Source of the DNA: Deltaproteobacteria bacterium
Lineage (GTDB): Bacteria > Myxococcota_A > Polyangia > Haliangiales > Haliangiaceae
NCBI GenBank assembly: GCA_020630875.1
Contig: JAHDIH010000006.1
Coordinates: forward strand, 232,808 to 296,807
Length of the DNA: 64,000 bases
Direction of reading: 5' to 3'
Shown: positions 16,371 through 26,800 of the stretch, piece after piece
How the letters are laid out: every line of letters starts with the position of its first letter
Position numbering within the stretch: position 1 is the first letter of the stretch
Position numbers and translations under genes: made by a program
Notes under the pieces: generated by a model
What the model saw: the letters and a program-made list of their open reading frames with translations, nothing else
Databases searched by the model: none
What the model was told of the DNA's origin: nothing

Positions 16371-17390
16371 TTATGCTGCCGTGGGGATATTAGGAATCCC
16401 TCGACTTCCCTTTTTTAAAAGCCAATCAAAGTATTCTTTAGCGCATTCGACGACCTCTTCCGCCGTTTCAAGCTGCCATACTTTTTGCCTGAAGGTGTTG
16501 CAGCCGTGCAGTCCGCGAGCGTACCACGCACACGCTTTTCTTATTTCATGAATCAAGCGAGGGCCCGCTTTATGCTCTGCCATCAGGTCAATGTGACGTT
16601 TAAACACGTTGATGCGTTCTTCAAGGGTTGGCTCACCAGGATCGTCGTTACCGTCGATAATTTGTTTTAGGCGATGAAACAACCATGGGTTCCCGCGCGC
16701 GCCTCTACCAATCATCACGGCATCAGCGCCAGTGTGTTCCATCATTCTGAAGTAGCCATCTACGTCGACCACGTCACCGTTCCCCACGACGGGAATATGC
16801 TTTGGTACCGCTTCACGGGTTTTGCGAATGATTTCTAGATCGGCAACACCACTGTAGCCTTGCGAGCGGGTCCGCCCATGCACCGTGATCATTTTGGCTC
16901 CTGCTTCAACCATGGCGCATGCAAATTCAGGTGAGTTTATGGATTGCATATCCCAGCCTGCACGGTGCTTCACTGTTACCGGTATGTGACTTGGCACTGC
17001 ATTGATCACAACTTTTACAAGATGCGCAGCCAACTCCGGCTCTCTCATGAGAGCGCTTCCGCATGCACCTGCCGTGACACGTTTGGCGGGGCACCCCATA
17101 TTAATGTCTACTAAGCACGCACCGATATCAACCGCCATTTTGGCAGCATGGGTCATGGCATCATCTTCGCGACCAAAGATCTGTACACCGAACTGGCGAC
17201 CATTAAGGCTGGGCGTTAGCTTGTCTACTGTTTTCTTGGCTCCGGCATGCAGCGCATGAGCGGAAAGAAACTCGGTTACCGTAATTCCTACGCCAAATTC
17301 TTCGCATATGGTTCTAAAGGGAAGGTCCGTCACCGCCGCCATAGGTGCTAGCAGCACAGGCGTATCCACTTTGATTGGCCCGATTTCCAT
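16371..17390 (-). CDS. dusB: tRNA-dihydrouridine synthase (DusB type)
   Basis: 339 residues, the normal length. A flavoenzyme that reduces uridine to dihydrouridine in tRNA D-loops. The Dus motifs are present: APMAAVTDLPFR at the start, FGVQIFGRE, DINMGCPAKRV, and GACGSALMRE with the catalytic Cys. HRAGWD, HGRTRSQGY, GNGDVVD and the phosphate-binding IGRGARGNPW complete the set. The C-terminal helical RNA-binding domain is intact. It lies 9 bp after mobA in a five-gene minus-strand operon. Confidence 0.95.
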   Translation of the reverse strand: MEIGPIKVDTPVLLAPMAAVTDLPFRTICEEFGVGITVTEFLSAHALHAGAKKTVDKLTPSLNGRQFGVQIFGREDDAMTHAAKMAVDIGACLVDINMGCPAKRVTAGACGSALMREPELAAHLVKVVINAVPSHIPVTVKHRAGWDMQSINSPEFACAMVEAGAKMITVHGRTRSQGYSGVADLEIIRKTREAVPKHIPVVGNGDVVDVDGYFRMMEHTGADAVMIGRGARGNPWLFHRLKQIIDGNDDPGEPTLEERINVFKRHIDLMAEHKAGPRLIHEIRKACAWYARGLHGCNTFRQKVWQLETAEEVVECAKEYFDWLLKKGSRGIPNIPTAA

Positions 17391-17399
17391 AGACGTAAA

Positions 17400-17972
17400 C
17401 TACATTGTTTTGGGGAAAAGTTCACCTGCATCTTTCGGCTCGTTCCAGTTTTTCGAAAATTGCAGTAATGGGTCGAATTCTTTACATTTTTCTTCGGAGA
17501 TGATGGCTGCAATGCCGCTGTTTGCTACCTGTTTGAGGGATTTTACATTACTAATATCTCGCCGTTGGTACGTCGCAAAGAGTACTTGAGGGTGTCCATG
17601 AGCCATGGGGACGATGGAGTTTTCTTGGGATTGGCTGAGGATGTAAGTGGCTAGTTCTTTTGATGGAAAGGGCATATCTCCCCCCAACACAAAGAGTGCA
17701 TCAGCATCAGTAATATCGAACGCCCGCTTAAGGGCTTGCGCCGGTCCTCTACCGATTTCTTTGTCGAAAATCCATTGAACAGCAGGTCTTTCTTTATATT
17801 GCTCTCGTCGACCGCAAATGTAAATTTTTGAAAAGAGGGGAGCCAAAATTCGCAGTTGATTGTCTAGTAGCGTCATTCCATTGATTGGCAATTGGTGTTT
17901 GTTGATGCCGCCCATTCTTGTTGCTAGGCCGCCTACCAGAATAAGTAATGGAATGTTAGCTTCGGTCTGCAT
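17400..17972 (-). CDS. mobA: MobA-like molybdenum cofactor nucleotidyltransferase
   Basis: 190 residues. The N-terminal nucleotide-binding motif LVGGLATRMGGINK matches the LAGGxSxRMGxxK of MobA. GGDMPF (about 98-103) supplies the metal-binding Asp of this family, and GRGPAQAL supports an NTP-transferase fold. MobA attaches GMP to molybdopterin, but related enzymes act on other acceptors and no other Moco gene is in the window. The ATG at 17972 overlaps the IMPase gene by 17 bp; an ATG 15 bp upstream is possible. Confidence 0.75.
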   Translation of the reverse strand: MQTEANIPLLILVGGLATRMGGINKHQLPINGMTLLDNQLRILAPLFSKIYICGRREQYKERPAVQWIFDKEIGRGPAQALKRAFDITDADALFVLGGDMPFPSKELATYILSQSQENSIVPMAHGHPQVLFATYQRRDISNVKSLKQVANSGIAAIISEEKCKEFDPLLQFSKNWNEPKDAGELFPKTM

Positions 17973-18750
17973 TGTCGAGCGCGTCAATCAGCTGTTGGTG
18001 CAGAATACCGTTAGTAGCAACTGCTTCCCCGCGATAGGGATCAAAACGAGAGCCGTCGGTAGCTGTAACGGTTCCACCTGCTTCGTTGATTAAGAGTGCA
18101 CCAGCCGCGAGGTCCCAAGGAGATAGTTGCCTCTCCCAATAACCATCAAATTTTCCACTGGCAATTAAACACAAATCTAACGATGCGGCACCTAGCCTTC
18201 TGCAAGCTTGCGCATTTTTTTGAAAGTAGGTCCATTGTTTTAGGTTGTCGTCTTTTTCTCTATGGTGCGGAAATCCGGTGGCCAGTAGCGCTGACTGAAG
18301 CGAGTCTACTTTTGAAACAGAAATACGCTTACCATTGAGAGTGGCGCCACCACCGAGGGTGGCTTCGTAGTGCCAGTTCAACTCTGGCGCAAACACCGAA
18401 CCAACAACCACCGTTCCTTCGTAATACAAGGCAATGGAAATAGCCCATATCGGTAGGCCATGAGAAAAATTGAGAGTGCCGTCTATCGGATCGACCATCC
18501 AACAGGTATTTAGTCTGCTGTCACCTTTGGAGGACTCCTCCGCGAGAATGGGAATTTCAGGAGTTTCTTCCGTTAGAACGTTTATTATTTTCTCTTCTAA
18601 TTTTTTATCCCAGTAGGTGACCAGGTCTCTGGAACTTCGTTTTTGAGAGATGAGACCGACTTCCCAGTTGTCTCCCAGCGTACTGGCAGCTGCATTGCAA
18701 GCTTTGGCCGCGACCACTTGCAGCTTCTTTAAAGAAGCTGGCGACAACAT
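17956..18750 (-). CDS. Inositol-1-monophosphatase family phosphatase
   Basis: 264 residues, typical of the family. These Mg-dependent enzymes hydrolyse inositol phosphates or related sugar phosphates (SuhB, HisN and CysQ are relatives). The metal-site motifs are EESSKGD (about 68-74), WMVDPIDGTLNFSHG (about 84-98) and the C-terminal WDLAAGALLINEAGG with the last metal Asp. The exact substrate cannot be told from sequence. The ATG is one base after the mpl stop, and the gene overlaps mobA, so it is a mid-operon gene. Confidence 0.9.
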   Translation of the reverse strand: MLSPASLKKLQVVAAKACNAAASTLGDNWEVGLISQKRSSRDLVTYWDKKLEEKIINVLTEETPEIPILAEESSKGDSRLNTCWMVDPIDGTLNFSHGLPIWAISIALYYEGTVVVGSVFAPELNWHYEATLGGGATLNGKRISVSKVDSLQSALLATGFPHHREKDDNLKQWTYFQKNAQACRRLGAASLDLCLIASGKFDGYWERQLSPWDLAAGALLINEAGGTVTATDGSRFDPYRGEAVATNGILHQQLIDALDNADRS

Positions 18751-18751
18751 G

Positions 18752-20593
18752 TCACAGATCCAGTCGCATTGCGGTCGCGTCGGCGCACATCTCGGCTTGA
18801 AAGATATCCGACTCTCGAACCGCGGGGCTTGCGGTGGCTGCTTCTATTATTCTAAAGCCGTGTTTCTCTGCGAAGTAATCTTTAGCTGTTTGCGTTACCA
18901 GATAGAGTTGTTTAACTCCGCGGTGCTTGGCTTCTGCAATAATGGTATCTGCGAGTAACCATCCGTAGCCAACCCCCCTAGCAGACTTCTTTACCGCAAG
19001 CGATCTTAGAATCGCGTCTTCGCCAAATACTTCAAGACCTACGCACCCGACAAACCCTGTTTCGTTTCTTAGTACTAAAAAACGATCTGCTGACTCAGTA
19101 GATACGCCAATAGTGAGAAGATCCAAATCCGATAGGATTTTTTTAATGGGGGGAATGTCGCGAATCCTTGCCGGCATCACGGCATCGCCCAAAGCGTAGA
19201 GGAGTTTTTCGTGCAAACCATCGAAGGCCCCAGAGCTCATGATTGCGACTACGTCGCCAGGAACCACTTGGTCTACCAAGTACTCTACTATGTCTTCAGT
19301 CTCCGTGAAGTGTTGAGCTTTCGTACCGCGCTGATGGATGTCCGTCGCAAGTTTGTTGGGATCCAATCGTTCTTCTTCCGGAATTTTATCCGGAGCGTGA
19401 AGCTTACCTACGATTGCCACGTCGGCGTGTGCTAGGGCTTCTCCAAATGCATCTTGAAAGACGTTACGTCGTGAGGTCGCGGATCTGGGTTCAAACGCTA
19501 CGACAATCCGGCGCCTCGAGAAACGATTGCGTAGGGCTCCAATCGTTTCTCTGATCGCCGTGGGATGATGTGCGTAATCGTCAAGAACGTAAACACCTTG
19601 AGCGATTCCCCTAATTTCTTGTCGCCGGCGGATGCCGGCGAAAGTAGAGACGCCAGTTTTTATTTGCTTTGGCGTTAGCCCGCGTGACGCGCAAACTGCA
19701 ATGGCCGCAAGCATGTTTTGAATGTTATGATTCCCAACCATCAAGGTTTCGAATTGTTCGAAAAATTGACCGTTTCTGTGCGCGCTAAAAGAGCATCGAC
19801 CATTTTTTAGCTGGGTGATTTCTTTGGCGACCCAGGTGGCGTCGCTTGTTTCGTCGTCTTCTACAATTGCGTAAGACTCAACTGTGCATCCCGCATGAGA
19901 GCCTGCCAGTTCCATGGCTGCCGATGCAGCGTGAGATACGACTAACAGGCCTGTTTGCGGTATTAGTTCAATGAACTTTCTAAAGGTAGCTTGGATGTCT
20001 TCGAAAGAATCAAAGATGTCAGCGTGGTCGAACTCTAAAGAGGTCATGACCGCGGTGTTGGGGCTGTAGTGAAGAAACTTGGAGCCCTTATCAAAAAAGG
20101 CACTGTCGTACTCGTCCCCCTCAACAACGAAGGTTTCGCCATTCCCTAAACCAAAGCCATGACTCATTCCAAGCGGAATCCCACCGATAAACCATCCCGG
20201 ATCGGTTTCAGCGTGTCGCAGAATATGAGTAATCATGGACGTGGTGGTGGTTTTTCCATGGGTGCCAGTAACCACAATAGAGTGAGAACCAGCAAGAAAC
20301 TGTTTGCCCAATGTATCTGGCAAAGAGTGTAACTCAATGTTTTTCTCTTGCGCTGCTACGACTTCAATATGATTTTTGCTGCATGTATTTCCAACAATCA
20401 CCACGTCGGGCCCCCAATTAAGGTTGGCCGGATGGTAGCCGTCGAAAACTTCTATCTCGAGTGCAAATAGTTGCTCAGACATGGGGGGATAAACCCCTGA
20501 ATCTGATCCACGCACATCGTGTCCTTTGCGCTTGAGCATACCCGCTAGGGCACCCATGCCTGTTCCGCATATTCCGATAAGGTGGTACTTCAC
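18752..20593 (-). CDS. mpl: Mpl murein-peptide ligase fused to a GNAT acetyltransferase
   Basis: 613 residues in one frame from the GTG at 20593. Residues 1-470 are UDP-MurNAc:L-Ala-gamma-D-Glu-mDAP ligase: N-terminal HLIGICGTGMGALAG, ATP-binding GTHGKTTTTSM, EGDEYDSAFFDK, and DDYAHHPTAI. This enzyme recycles murein tripeptide. Residues from about 475 form a GNAT domain with acetyl-CoA motif SLAVKKSARGVGYGWLLAD and an AEKHGFRII end, like ArsN-type or other small acetyltransferases. Mpl proteins normally stop at about 450-480 residues. The fusion heads a five-gene operon. The acetylation substrate is unknown. Confidence 0.9.
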   Translation of the reverse strand: MKYHLIGICGTGMGALAGMLKRKGHDVRGSDSGVYPPMSEQLFALEIEVFDGYHPANLNWGPDVVIVGNTCSKNHIEVVAAQEKNIELHSLPDTLGKQFLAGSHSIVVTGTHGKTTTTSMITHILRHAETDPGWFIGGIPLGMSHGFGLGNGETFVVEGDEYDSAFFDKGSKFLHYSPNTAVMTSLEFDHADIFDSFEDIQATFRKFIELIPQTGLLVVSHAASAAMELAGSHAGCTVESYAIVEDDETSDATWVAKEITQLKNGRCSFSAHRNGQFFEQFETLMVGNHNIQNMLAAIAVCASRGLTPKQIKTGVSTFAGIRRRQEIRGIAQGVYVLDDYAHHPTAIRETIGALRNRFSRRRIVVAFEPRSATSRRNVFQDAFGEALAHADVAIVGKLHAPDKIPEEERLDPNKLATDIHQRGTKAQHFTETEDIVEYLVDQVVPGDVVAIMSSGAFDGLHEKLLYALGDAVMPARIRDIPPIKKILSDLDLLTIGVSTESADRFLVLRNETGFVGCVGLEVFGEDAILRSLAVKKSARGVGYGWLLADTIIAEAKHRGVKQLYLVTQTAKDYFAEKHGFRIIEAATASPAVRESDIFQAEMCADATAMRLDL

Positions 20594-20778
20594 GACGGGC
20601 CGAACCTAAACCCATGCTCAAACGTCGTCAAACCCCCGACGCATGTTTACGCTTTGTGACAAGTATTGCCATTCACTGGTTTCGGTCGATGGCGATCGGG
20701 GAAGTTCTTAGTTGTTCCGGTGACATAGCTTGGCCGAAGAGGCAGTAAATGTCATGGGGATGCGGTATCTGAACACTT

Positions 20779-23700
20779 GTGCTCTACATTAACTATAGCA
20801 ACCGATGGCAGAACTTGGCCAAGTTGCTCATCAACAATGCGCATGGCGTTGCTGATGTAGAACGTCCTTTGAATGTTTTGGTGAACGACCGGCGTGAGAA
20901 GGGACAACTGCAGCGATTGTGGGCCAAGGAGAAAGGGATCTGCATGGGGATTGCATTTATGCCATTTATGCAGTGGCTTGAAGAAACTACCCCATGGCCT
21001 CGTAGCCAAGATGTAAGTGAGCGGCTTCTTGATGGAATGTTGCAAGGGACGTTGCCGGTCCCGGAGGTGATGAATTACCTCGGTGACCGCGACGGAATTA
21101 TTTCTCAAAGGAAAATGGTCAAGTTGTCCTCTCAGCTTTCCATGGTGTTTGATGGCTACACTCGGTTCAGACCTCACTGGTTTAAGCGGGGAGTGCTTGA
21201 TGAAAAATTTTTAGGTGGGGTTGCTTGGCAATCTGAGGCATGGAAAGCGGTTGGCTCTAAAATCACGCCACGTGTAAACAACGAACCTTTGCATATTTTT
21301 AACCGACCGTTCTGGCCTCTTCATGACGTCGTTTTAATTTCGAACTTAGCAAAGTCTGTAGACGTTCATGTTTATCAGTTCAACCCGTGTCAGGAGTATT
21401 GGGAAGATGGCTCGGTAGAAGGAGTCCTTGAGAAGCTTGGAAAACGAGTTGCAGTGTCGGTGCGAATGTTAAGCACCTCTGCGAGTTATTCGTTTGCGTC
21501 TGACTTCGCGAAGGCACGAGCCTCAGTCCTAGGCGCGTTGCAAAATGAAGTAACGATGGCGTTAAAGCCTGAGGCTGTAGGAAAAGAAGATGACTCGCTT
21601 CAGACGTGGAGCGTACCGAGTGTCCGTCGAGAACTTGAGGTGGTAGCGGATGCTATCTGGACGAAACTTACGACGGACGCCACGCTTTCATTCTCTGACT
21701 TTGCAATTAGTTATCCGCGTCACAGTGGGTACTCCAGTTTAATTCGGGAAGTGTTTGCGGCAAGGCATCACATTCCTATTGCGTTACAATCGCTGAGTAA
21801 TGATTTTGGTCCTGATGAAGTGCCGGCATTATTTTTTAAAATGGTCAAACTTCCGCTCGGAAGATTCGAGCGGCCTGATGTCCTCGCGATTGTTACGCAT
21901 AGATTAGTTACAGCGGCGCTCGATGATGCAGATCCTGCGCTTTGGGCTCAGTGGACCAACGACTTGGGAATATTTCATGGAGTTGATTACCGTGATCACA
22001 AAGGTACCTATATTGATGGCGACAATTACAATTGGCAACAAGGACTACGCCGATTAGCGTTGGGAGCCTTTATGGCAACCCCCACTCACGCCAATGGAGA
22101 AGTCGCAATTGGCAATCATCGTTACGCTCCCAAAGAGGTTCCGACTTCTGACTTAGCTGCTGCTGGTGCTTTTGTAGAGTTGGTAGCGCCGTTTTTGGCG
22201 GAGTGTCGAAACCTCAAAGAGCAAAAGAGAACAAGGGGGCAGTGGCACGACTTTTTCGGTCGATGGATTAGTACCTACATTCACCCAAGGAGTGAGCAAG
22301 ACGACCAGGGCGTTGAGCAACTTCGGGAAGCACTGCAGATACTTCAGTCCGATTCTCAGGTGCCTGTTCCTTATGCCGTTGTTGCAGAACTCATTACTCG
22401 ATCTTTGGCTGGTCTGCGCATGAACTTTGGTGGTGGCGGAAACCGGGTCACCGTGGGAGCCATTCATCCTACGCAAATTGGACAAACGAAAGTTCACTTT
22501 GTACTCGGTCTAAGCCAAACTAATTTTCCTAGTAAGAGCGAGCTGTCAGCACTTGATGCAAGAGGTACCTCTCCCGAACCCAACGATATTTCGCCTCAAG
22601 ATATCGACAACGCAGGTTTACTTTCTATCATTTGCCAAACGGAAACGCAGCTGGTGCTTTCGCACGTCAGTAGGCATCCGGAAACCGGTGATGAGATTTA
22701 TCCGGCGTCTATTTTAGTTGAGTTGGAGAAACGCCCCGGAGTAATTAAGCGGAAATTTTCCCTTCGAGGGTATCAAGAAGAAAACTATCCGTTTTTGTGC
22801 TCTAGCAGACAAACTTTGGATGCTCACCTTGCATGGAGGGGAGAGTCCGTTCCGGTAGTGCGGAAAATTACACCGAGCGAGAAAGTTAGAAGAGAATCTC
22901 AAACGGATATTCCCATTTACGCCCTACGGCGATTTTTGGAAAGTCCGTTGCAAGGATGGGCCAGCTTTTCTTTGGGGTTGCCCGAAGCCGAGCTTCAGAG
23001 TTATTTGGAATTAAGGGATGAGGAGTTTGAGCTTTCAGGTAGCTATTTATTGACGCGGAATGTAGTGACGACTCATCTGTGTTCTCCAGAGCTTTCCCTT
23101 GAGGCCTTACATGATGATGCTTTGTTAGCTTTGGCAAGAGCCGGCAAAGCTCCTAATGGGGTGCTGCTAGAGATGGAACGCAAGAAACATAGAAGAGTGA
23201 TGAACGCGTGGATGTCGGCTTTGGGGGAGATTGGTCAAGCGTCCATCACCCATCTTGGTCGTCCGTCTCTATCGGTTCAAGGAAATACATTAAAGCCACT
23301 GCTACTAACAAAAGAATCGCGGCAAGCCTCCATTTCTGGCAGCTTGTATCCATTTACTGAGAAAACCGGGGCGATTATTTTGTCGCCACTTTCTATTGAG
23401 CGAAGAATGAACGTAGCAAGAGTGCGAGGGTTTCTTGATGCCATGATTCGAACGGTCACCAGCACTGAAAAAGTGGAACTTTTCTCAGTAGTTTCACCCG
23501 GGGGACTCCGCAAGTACCGAGTGGATGCAGTCAGTCGTGAGCAGGCCTTGGAATACCTGAACCATATCGCATTTGCGTTAGTAGAGGACGCTCATGAGTA
23601 TTTGATGCCAGCTGATGAAACCATGCGTTTTTTGGAGAAGCCAGGAAAGCAATCACTCAGAGGTGCGCTTGAGTCCGCGGTGTCTGGCGGAAAAGGGGTC

Positions 23701-23811
23701 GGAAGTCAGTATGGCCCGGTTCATCAATGGCGCAACTTCCCGGTAGCAGTCGATACTTTGATTGCGGAAAAGCGATTCGGGGATGTATTGAAGTTTACGG
23801 AGGCGTTGTGA
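20779..23811 (+). CDS. recC: Exodeoxyribonuclease V gamma subunit RecC
   Basis: 1010 residues from a GTG. RecC is the inactive helicase-like subunit of RecBCD that splits the DNA ends and reads Chi. The family start MLYINYSNRWQNLAKLL is good, followed by a FMPFMQWLEE element. Mid-protein hallmarks include FSDFAISYP and AIHPTQIGQTKVHFVLGL, then a DETMRFLE-type C-terminal region. The canonical helicase motifs are degenerate, as expected for RecC. It overlaps recB as GTGA. The gene order recC-recB-recD differs from the E. coli cluster, which has ptrA between recC and recB. Confidence 0.92.
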   Translation: MLYINYSNRWQNLAKLLINNAHGVADVERPLNVLVNDRREKGQLQRLWAKEKGICMGIAFMPFMQWLEETTPWPRSQDVSERLLDGMLQGTLPVPEVMNYLGDRDGIISQRKMVKLSSQLSMVFDGYTRFRPHWFKRGVLDEKFLGGVAWQSEAWKAVGSKITPRVNNEPLHIFNRPFWPLHDVVLISNLAKSVDVHVYQFNPCQEYWEDGSVEGVLEKLGKRVAVSVRMLSTSASYSFASDFAKARASVLGALQNEVTMALKPEAVGKEDDSLQTWSVPSVRRELEVVADAIWTKLTTDATLSFSDFAISYPRHSGYSSLIREVFAARHHIPIALQSLSNDFGPDEVPALFFKMVKLPLGRFERPDVLAIVTHRLVTAALDDADPALWAQWTNDLGIFHGVDYRDHKGTYIDGDNYNWQQGLRRLALGAFMATPTHANGEVAIGNHRYAPKEVPTSDLAAAGAFVELVAPFLAECRNLKEQKRTRGQWHDFFGRWISTYIHPRSEQDDQGVEQLREALQILQSDSQVPVPYAVVAELITRSLAGLRMNFGGGGNRVTVGAIHPTQIGQTKVHFVLGLSQTNFPSKSELSALDARGTSPEPNDISPQDIDNAGLLSIICQTETQLVLSHVSRHPETGDEIYPASILVELEKRPGVIKRKFSLRGYQEENYPFLCSSRQTLDAHLAWRGESVPVVRKITPSEKVRRESQTDIPIYALRRFLESPLQGWASFSLGLPEAELQSYLELRDEEFELSGSYLLTRNVVTTHLCSPELSLEALHDDALLALARAGKAPNGVLLEMERKKHRRVMNAWMSALGEIGQASITHLGRPSLSVQGNTLKPLLLTKESRQASISGSLYPFTEKTGAIILSPLSIERRMNVARVRGFLDAMIRTVTSTEKVELFSVVSPGGLRKYRVDAVSREQALEYLNHIAFALVEDAHEYLMPADETMRFLEKPGKQSLRGALESAVSGGKGVGSQYGPVHQWRNFPVAVDTLIAEKRFGDVLKFTEAL

Positions 23812-26800
23812 AACCAGAAGTGCTCAATATTCTCGACTATGAAAAGCATAACGTGGTGGAGGCCTCTGCTGGCACAGGGAAAACCTATCTCATTGAGCAT
23901 GCCGTTGCCGAGCTGATCATAACCAAAGAGTTGACGATTGATGATATTCTCTTGGTGACCTTTACTGAAAAGGCGGCTGCAGAACTTCGGGATCGAATAC
24001 GTAACATCCTAGCGCGCCTTTGCGAGGATAAAGAGACTGTGATTGCTTGGGGAGGCGATGCGGCAAGTCTCTCGAGATTGCGAGACTCTAGTGCTCGCGT
24101 CTTGCAAGCACCAATTTATACGATACATGGTTTTTGTTTACGGATATTGCGAGACTTTGCATTCGTTAGCGGAAGAGAGTTTGAGGAAGAGCAAGCGGAA
24201 AGAGCCACAGTCTTCGATGTAGTATTTAGCAAAGTAGTGCGAGAGCATTTGGCCGTCGATCCTAAGTACGTACCTTTTTTGCGCGCATGGAGAGCCCATC
24301 GATCGACTTCTATGTTGCGCGACCAGATGTTTTCCGCCATTCGCACCAAAGGGGAGATTCGGCCAGCGTACCGGCCGGAAAATGATCGGCGCCTGCTTTT
24401 ACTAGCAGACTCTGCAACTTTAAAAGTACAAATGCCATTTTTGAAGCAAGCGATAGCGAGTTCAAGCGTTCATGGCAGCAGTCGCGCAAAGGTAAAGCGG
24501 CTTACAGAGCAATTTTTGAGTTTAATGAGAGAGTTGCGAGAAAGTGCGGATGTTCCCGCGTTTTTTGGATCACTTGAGAGTGAGTACAAGGGAATGCTTG
24601 ACTATTTAGATGAAAAGTTGGGGGCAGCTACGGGGTTAGGAGAACAGCTGCAGGGCGTAACTGAAATTGTCAGAGAAGTTAAGTCTCTTGTCGTGCCACT
24701 CACAGCAGCATGCCTGTCTTTTTTCGTTCCGATACTCGAGCAAGAAATGAAAGACTACAAGCGGGAGCAAGGAGTTCTTGACTTTCAGGATATGTTAGAG
24801 CTTCTCGCTGAGGCGATCGACGGCGAGAATGGCAAGCAGCTAAAAGATGAAGTCGGTGGTCGTTACCAATTTGTCTTTGTCGATGAGTTTCAGGATACCG
24901 ATGAGCTTCAGTGGTCTATTTTTCAGAATCTTTTTGCTACTGAGAAAAATAAGTTGATTCTTGTAGGAGATCCTAAGCAAGCGATTTATGGGTTCCGCGG
25001 TGCGGATTTACAAACCTACTTTTCTGCGAAAAAATCGATCGTTAGCAATGGTGGAAATCTCGCCAGCTTGACAGGTAACTATCGAAGTACACCAGGGGTT
25101 GTCGACGGAATAAACTTACTTCTAAGTGAAGTCTTTGGCTCATTTTTTACCGGGAAAGTCCGATACGATAAACCCACGGTTAGTTGCTCTGACAGGCAAT
25201 TACTGTTACGCGGCCAGCCTTGCGTACCCATTGTGGTGTTAGCGCCTACGCCCGCTGCAGGGACAAAACTTTATGCTTCTGATATTTCCAAGCAATTGCA
25301 TCATTCTATTGCCGAAGAATGTAAAAAACTACTTGATACAAATGATTGGGATTTTAAGGATGGAAATCATCAGCGGGCACTTACCGCTTCGGATATTTTC
25401 ATTCTCACGCGAACGACGTTGGAGAGTAATCAAATTGCTGAAGTTTTGGCACAAAATGGAATTCCTCACAGTGTTTATAAACAAGAAGGACTTTTTCAAA
25501 CAATAGAAGCACGTGAGATACTCGACGTACTAGAGGCCATTAGATCGCCGGAAGACGTAGGACGTCGCGCAAGGGCGATGCGAACTAGATTTTTGGGAGT
25601 GAGCCTGGCAGAGCTAAAAAACTACAAAGGTCACTCCGATATCATCATTGATGATTGGTGCTTGGCCTCTGCGGAGCTTCCAGGGCTGTTTGCAAGGATA
25701 CTCACCGACACCAACCTTACCGTGAGGTTGGCCTCAATAGCAGGCGGCGAAAGACTGCTAACCAACTACCAGCATGTTTTCGAGGTTCTTCTTTCAGAAG
25801 CCGACCGCGAAGGGTATGGACTTTCTGGCGTGGTGTCTTTTTTGAGAAAGATGATTCGAGATCCCCATAAAATGAGGTCGCAAAACATCAAGCGACTGGA
25901 TGTCGACCGAGAGTCCATTTCAATTATGACAATGCATGCCGCTAAAGGACTAGAGGCTGCCGTTGTCTTTTTGTGTGGAGGACTTGGTGGAGGAATGCGT
26001 TTTTCGCAGAGGACGTATCATGAAGGGAACGTTCGTTGTTTGGAGGTTGGTCCCCCCCGCGCCTCCACTAAGGCGCAAGTAGAAGCGGAAGCGGTTCAGG
26101 AAGATCAACGTCTTCTTTACGTAGCGATGACACGAGCAATTGGTAGGTTGTACCTTCCGTTTGTTGATCCTGCATTTGCCCGTTCACGCGGTGGAGCCTA
26201 CACTCCGGTGAACGATCGGTTGAACGGTATCGTTTCCGGATTGCAGCGAAACGATGCGCTTGCGAAGAAGTATTTTTCATTAAGAAAGTTAGACGCAAAA
26301 CGTAGCAACTTGAGGATGGTGTCTGCTCAATCCGCTCGCAACCCATGCGATTTGAGCCCCCTTGAGCAGTCGCAGGTCGATAGTATTTTAATGAGGCATA
26401 ACGCCGCGCGAGTTCACTCGTACTCGAGTTTAAAAGGCTCAGAGAGCATCAAGTTGTCTGATGATGTGGTTGCTTTAGATGATGTGGGGGGCGCAAAACT
26501 CGGGGTTTTCGTTCATGAAGTTTTGGAGCGTCTTACGCAGGGAGGCGCCACCGATGACGTCGCGTGGCTTTCTCAGGTTGCATCTTCTGACTTTTTAAAG
26601 CGATCGGTTGCGAGGTTGGGACTTTCGCCTCGTGAAGTGGAGCGAGCGCTAGAGCTGGTAAATGCTACCTGGACGGTGCCATTACTGATCGGCGACAAAC
26701 TTGTTGGTTCCCTGTCGGAGATGAAGATCTTAGCTAGAGAGAGTGAGTTTTTTTATACCGCGGGAGAAGAAACCATCAGAGGGATTATCGATATGCTCGT

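Noticed and set aside
20594..20778. A shared regulatory site between the mpl operon and recC
   Set aside because: I found no convincing paired hexamers or palindrome; a TATCTG 7 nt before the recC GTG is weak and lacks a -35.
23727..23808. Longer RecB reading starting at 23727
   Set aside because: It lies wholly within the recC coding sequence and gives an unusual N-terminus; GTG 23808 overlaps the recC stop and leaves normal spacing to Walker A.
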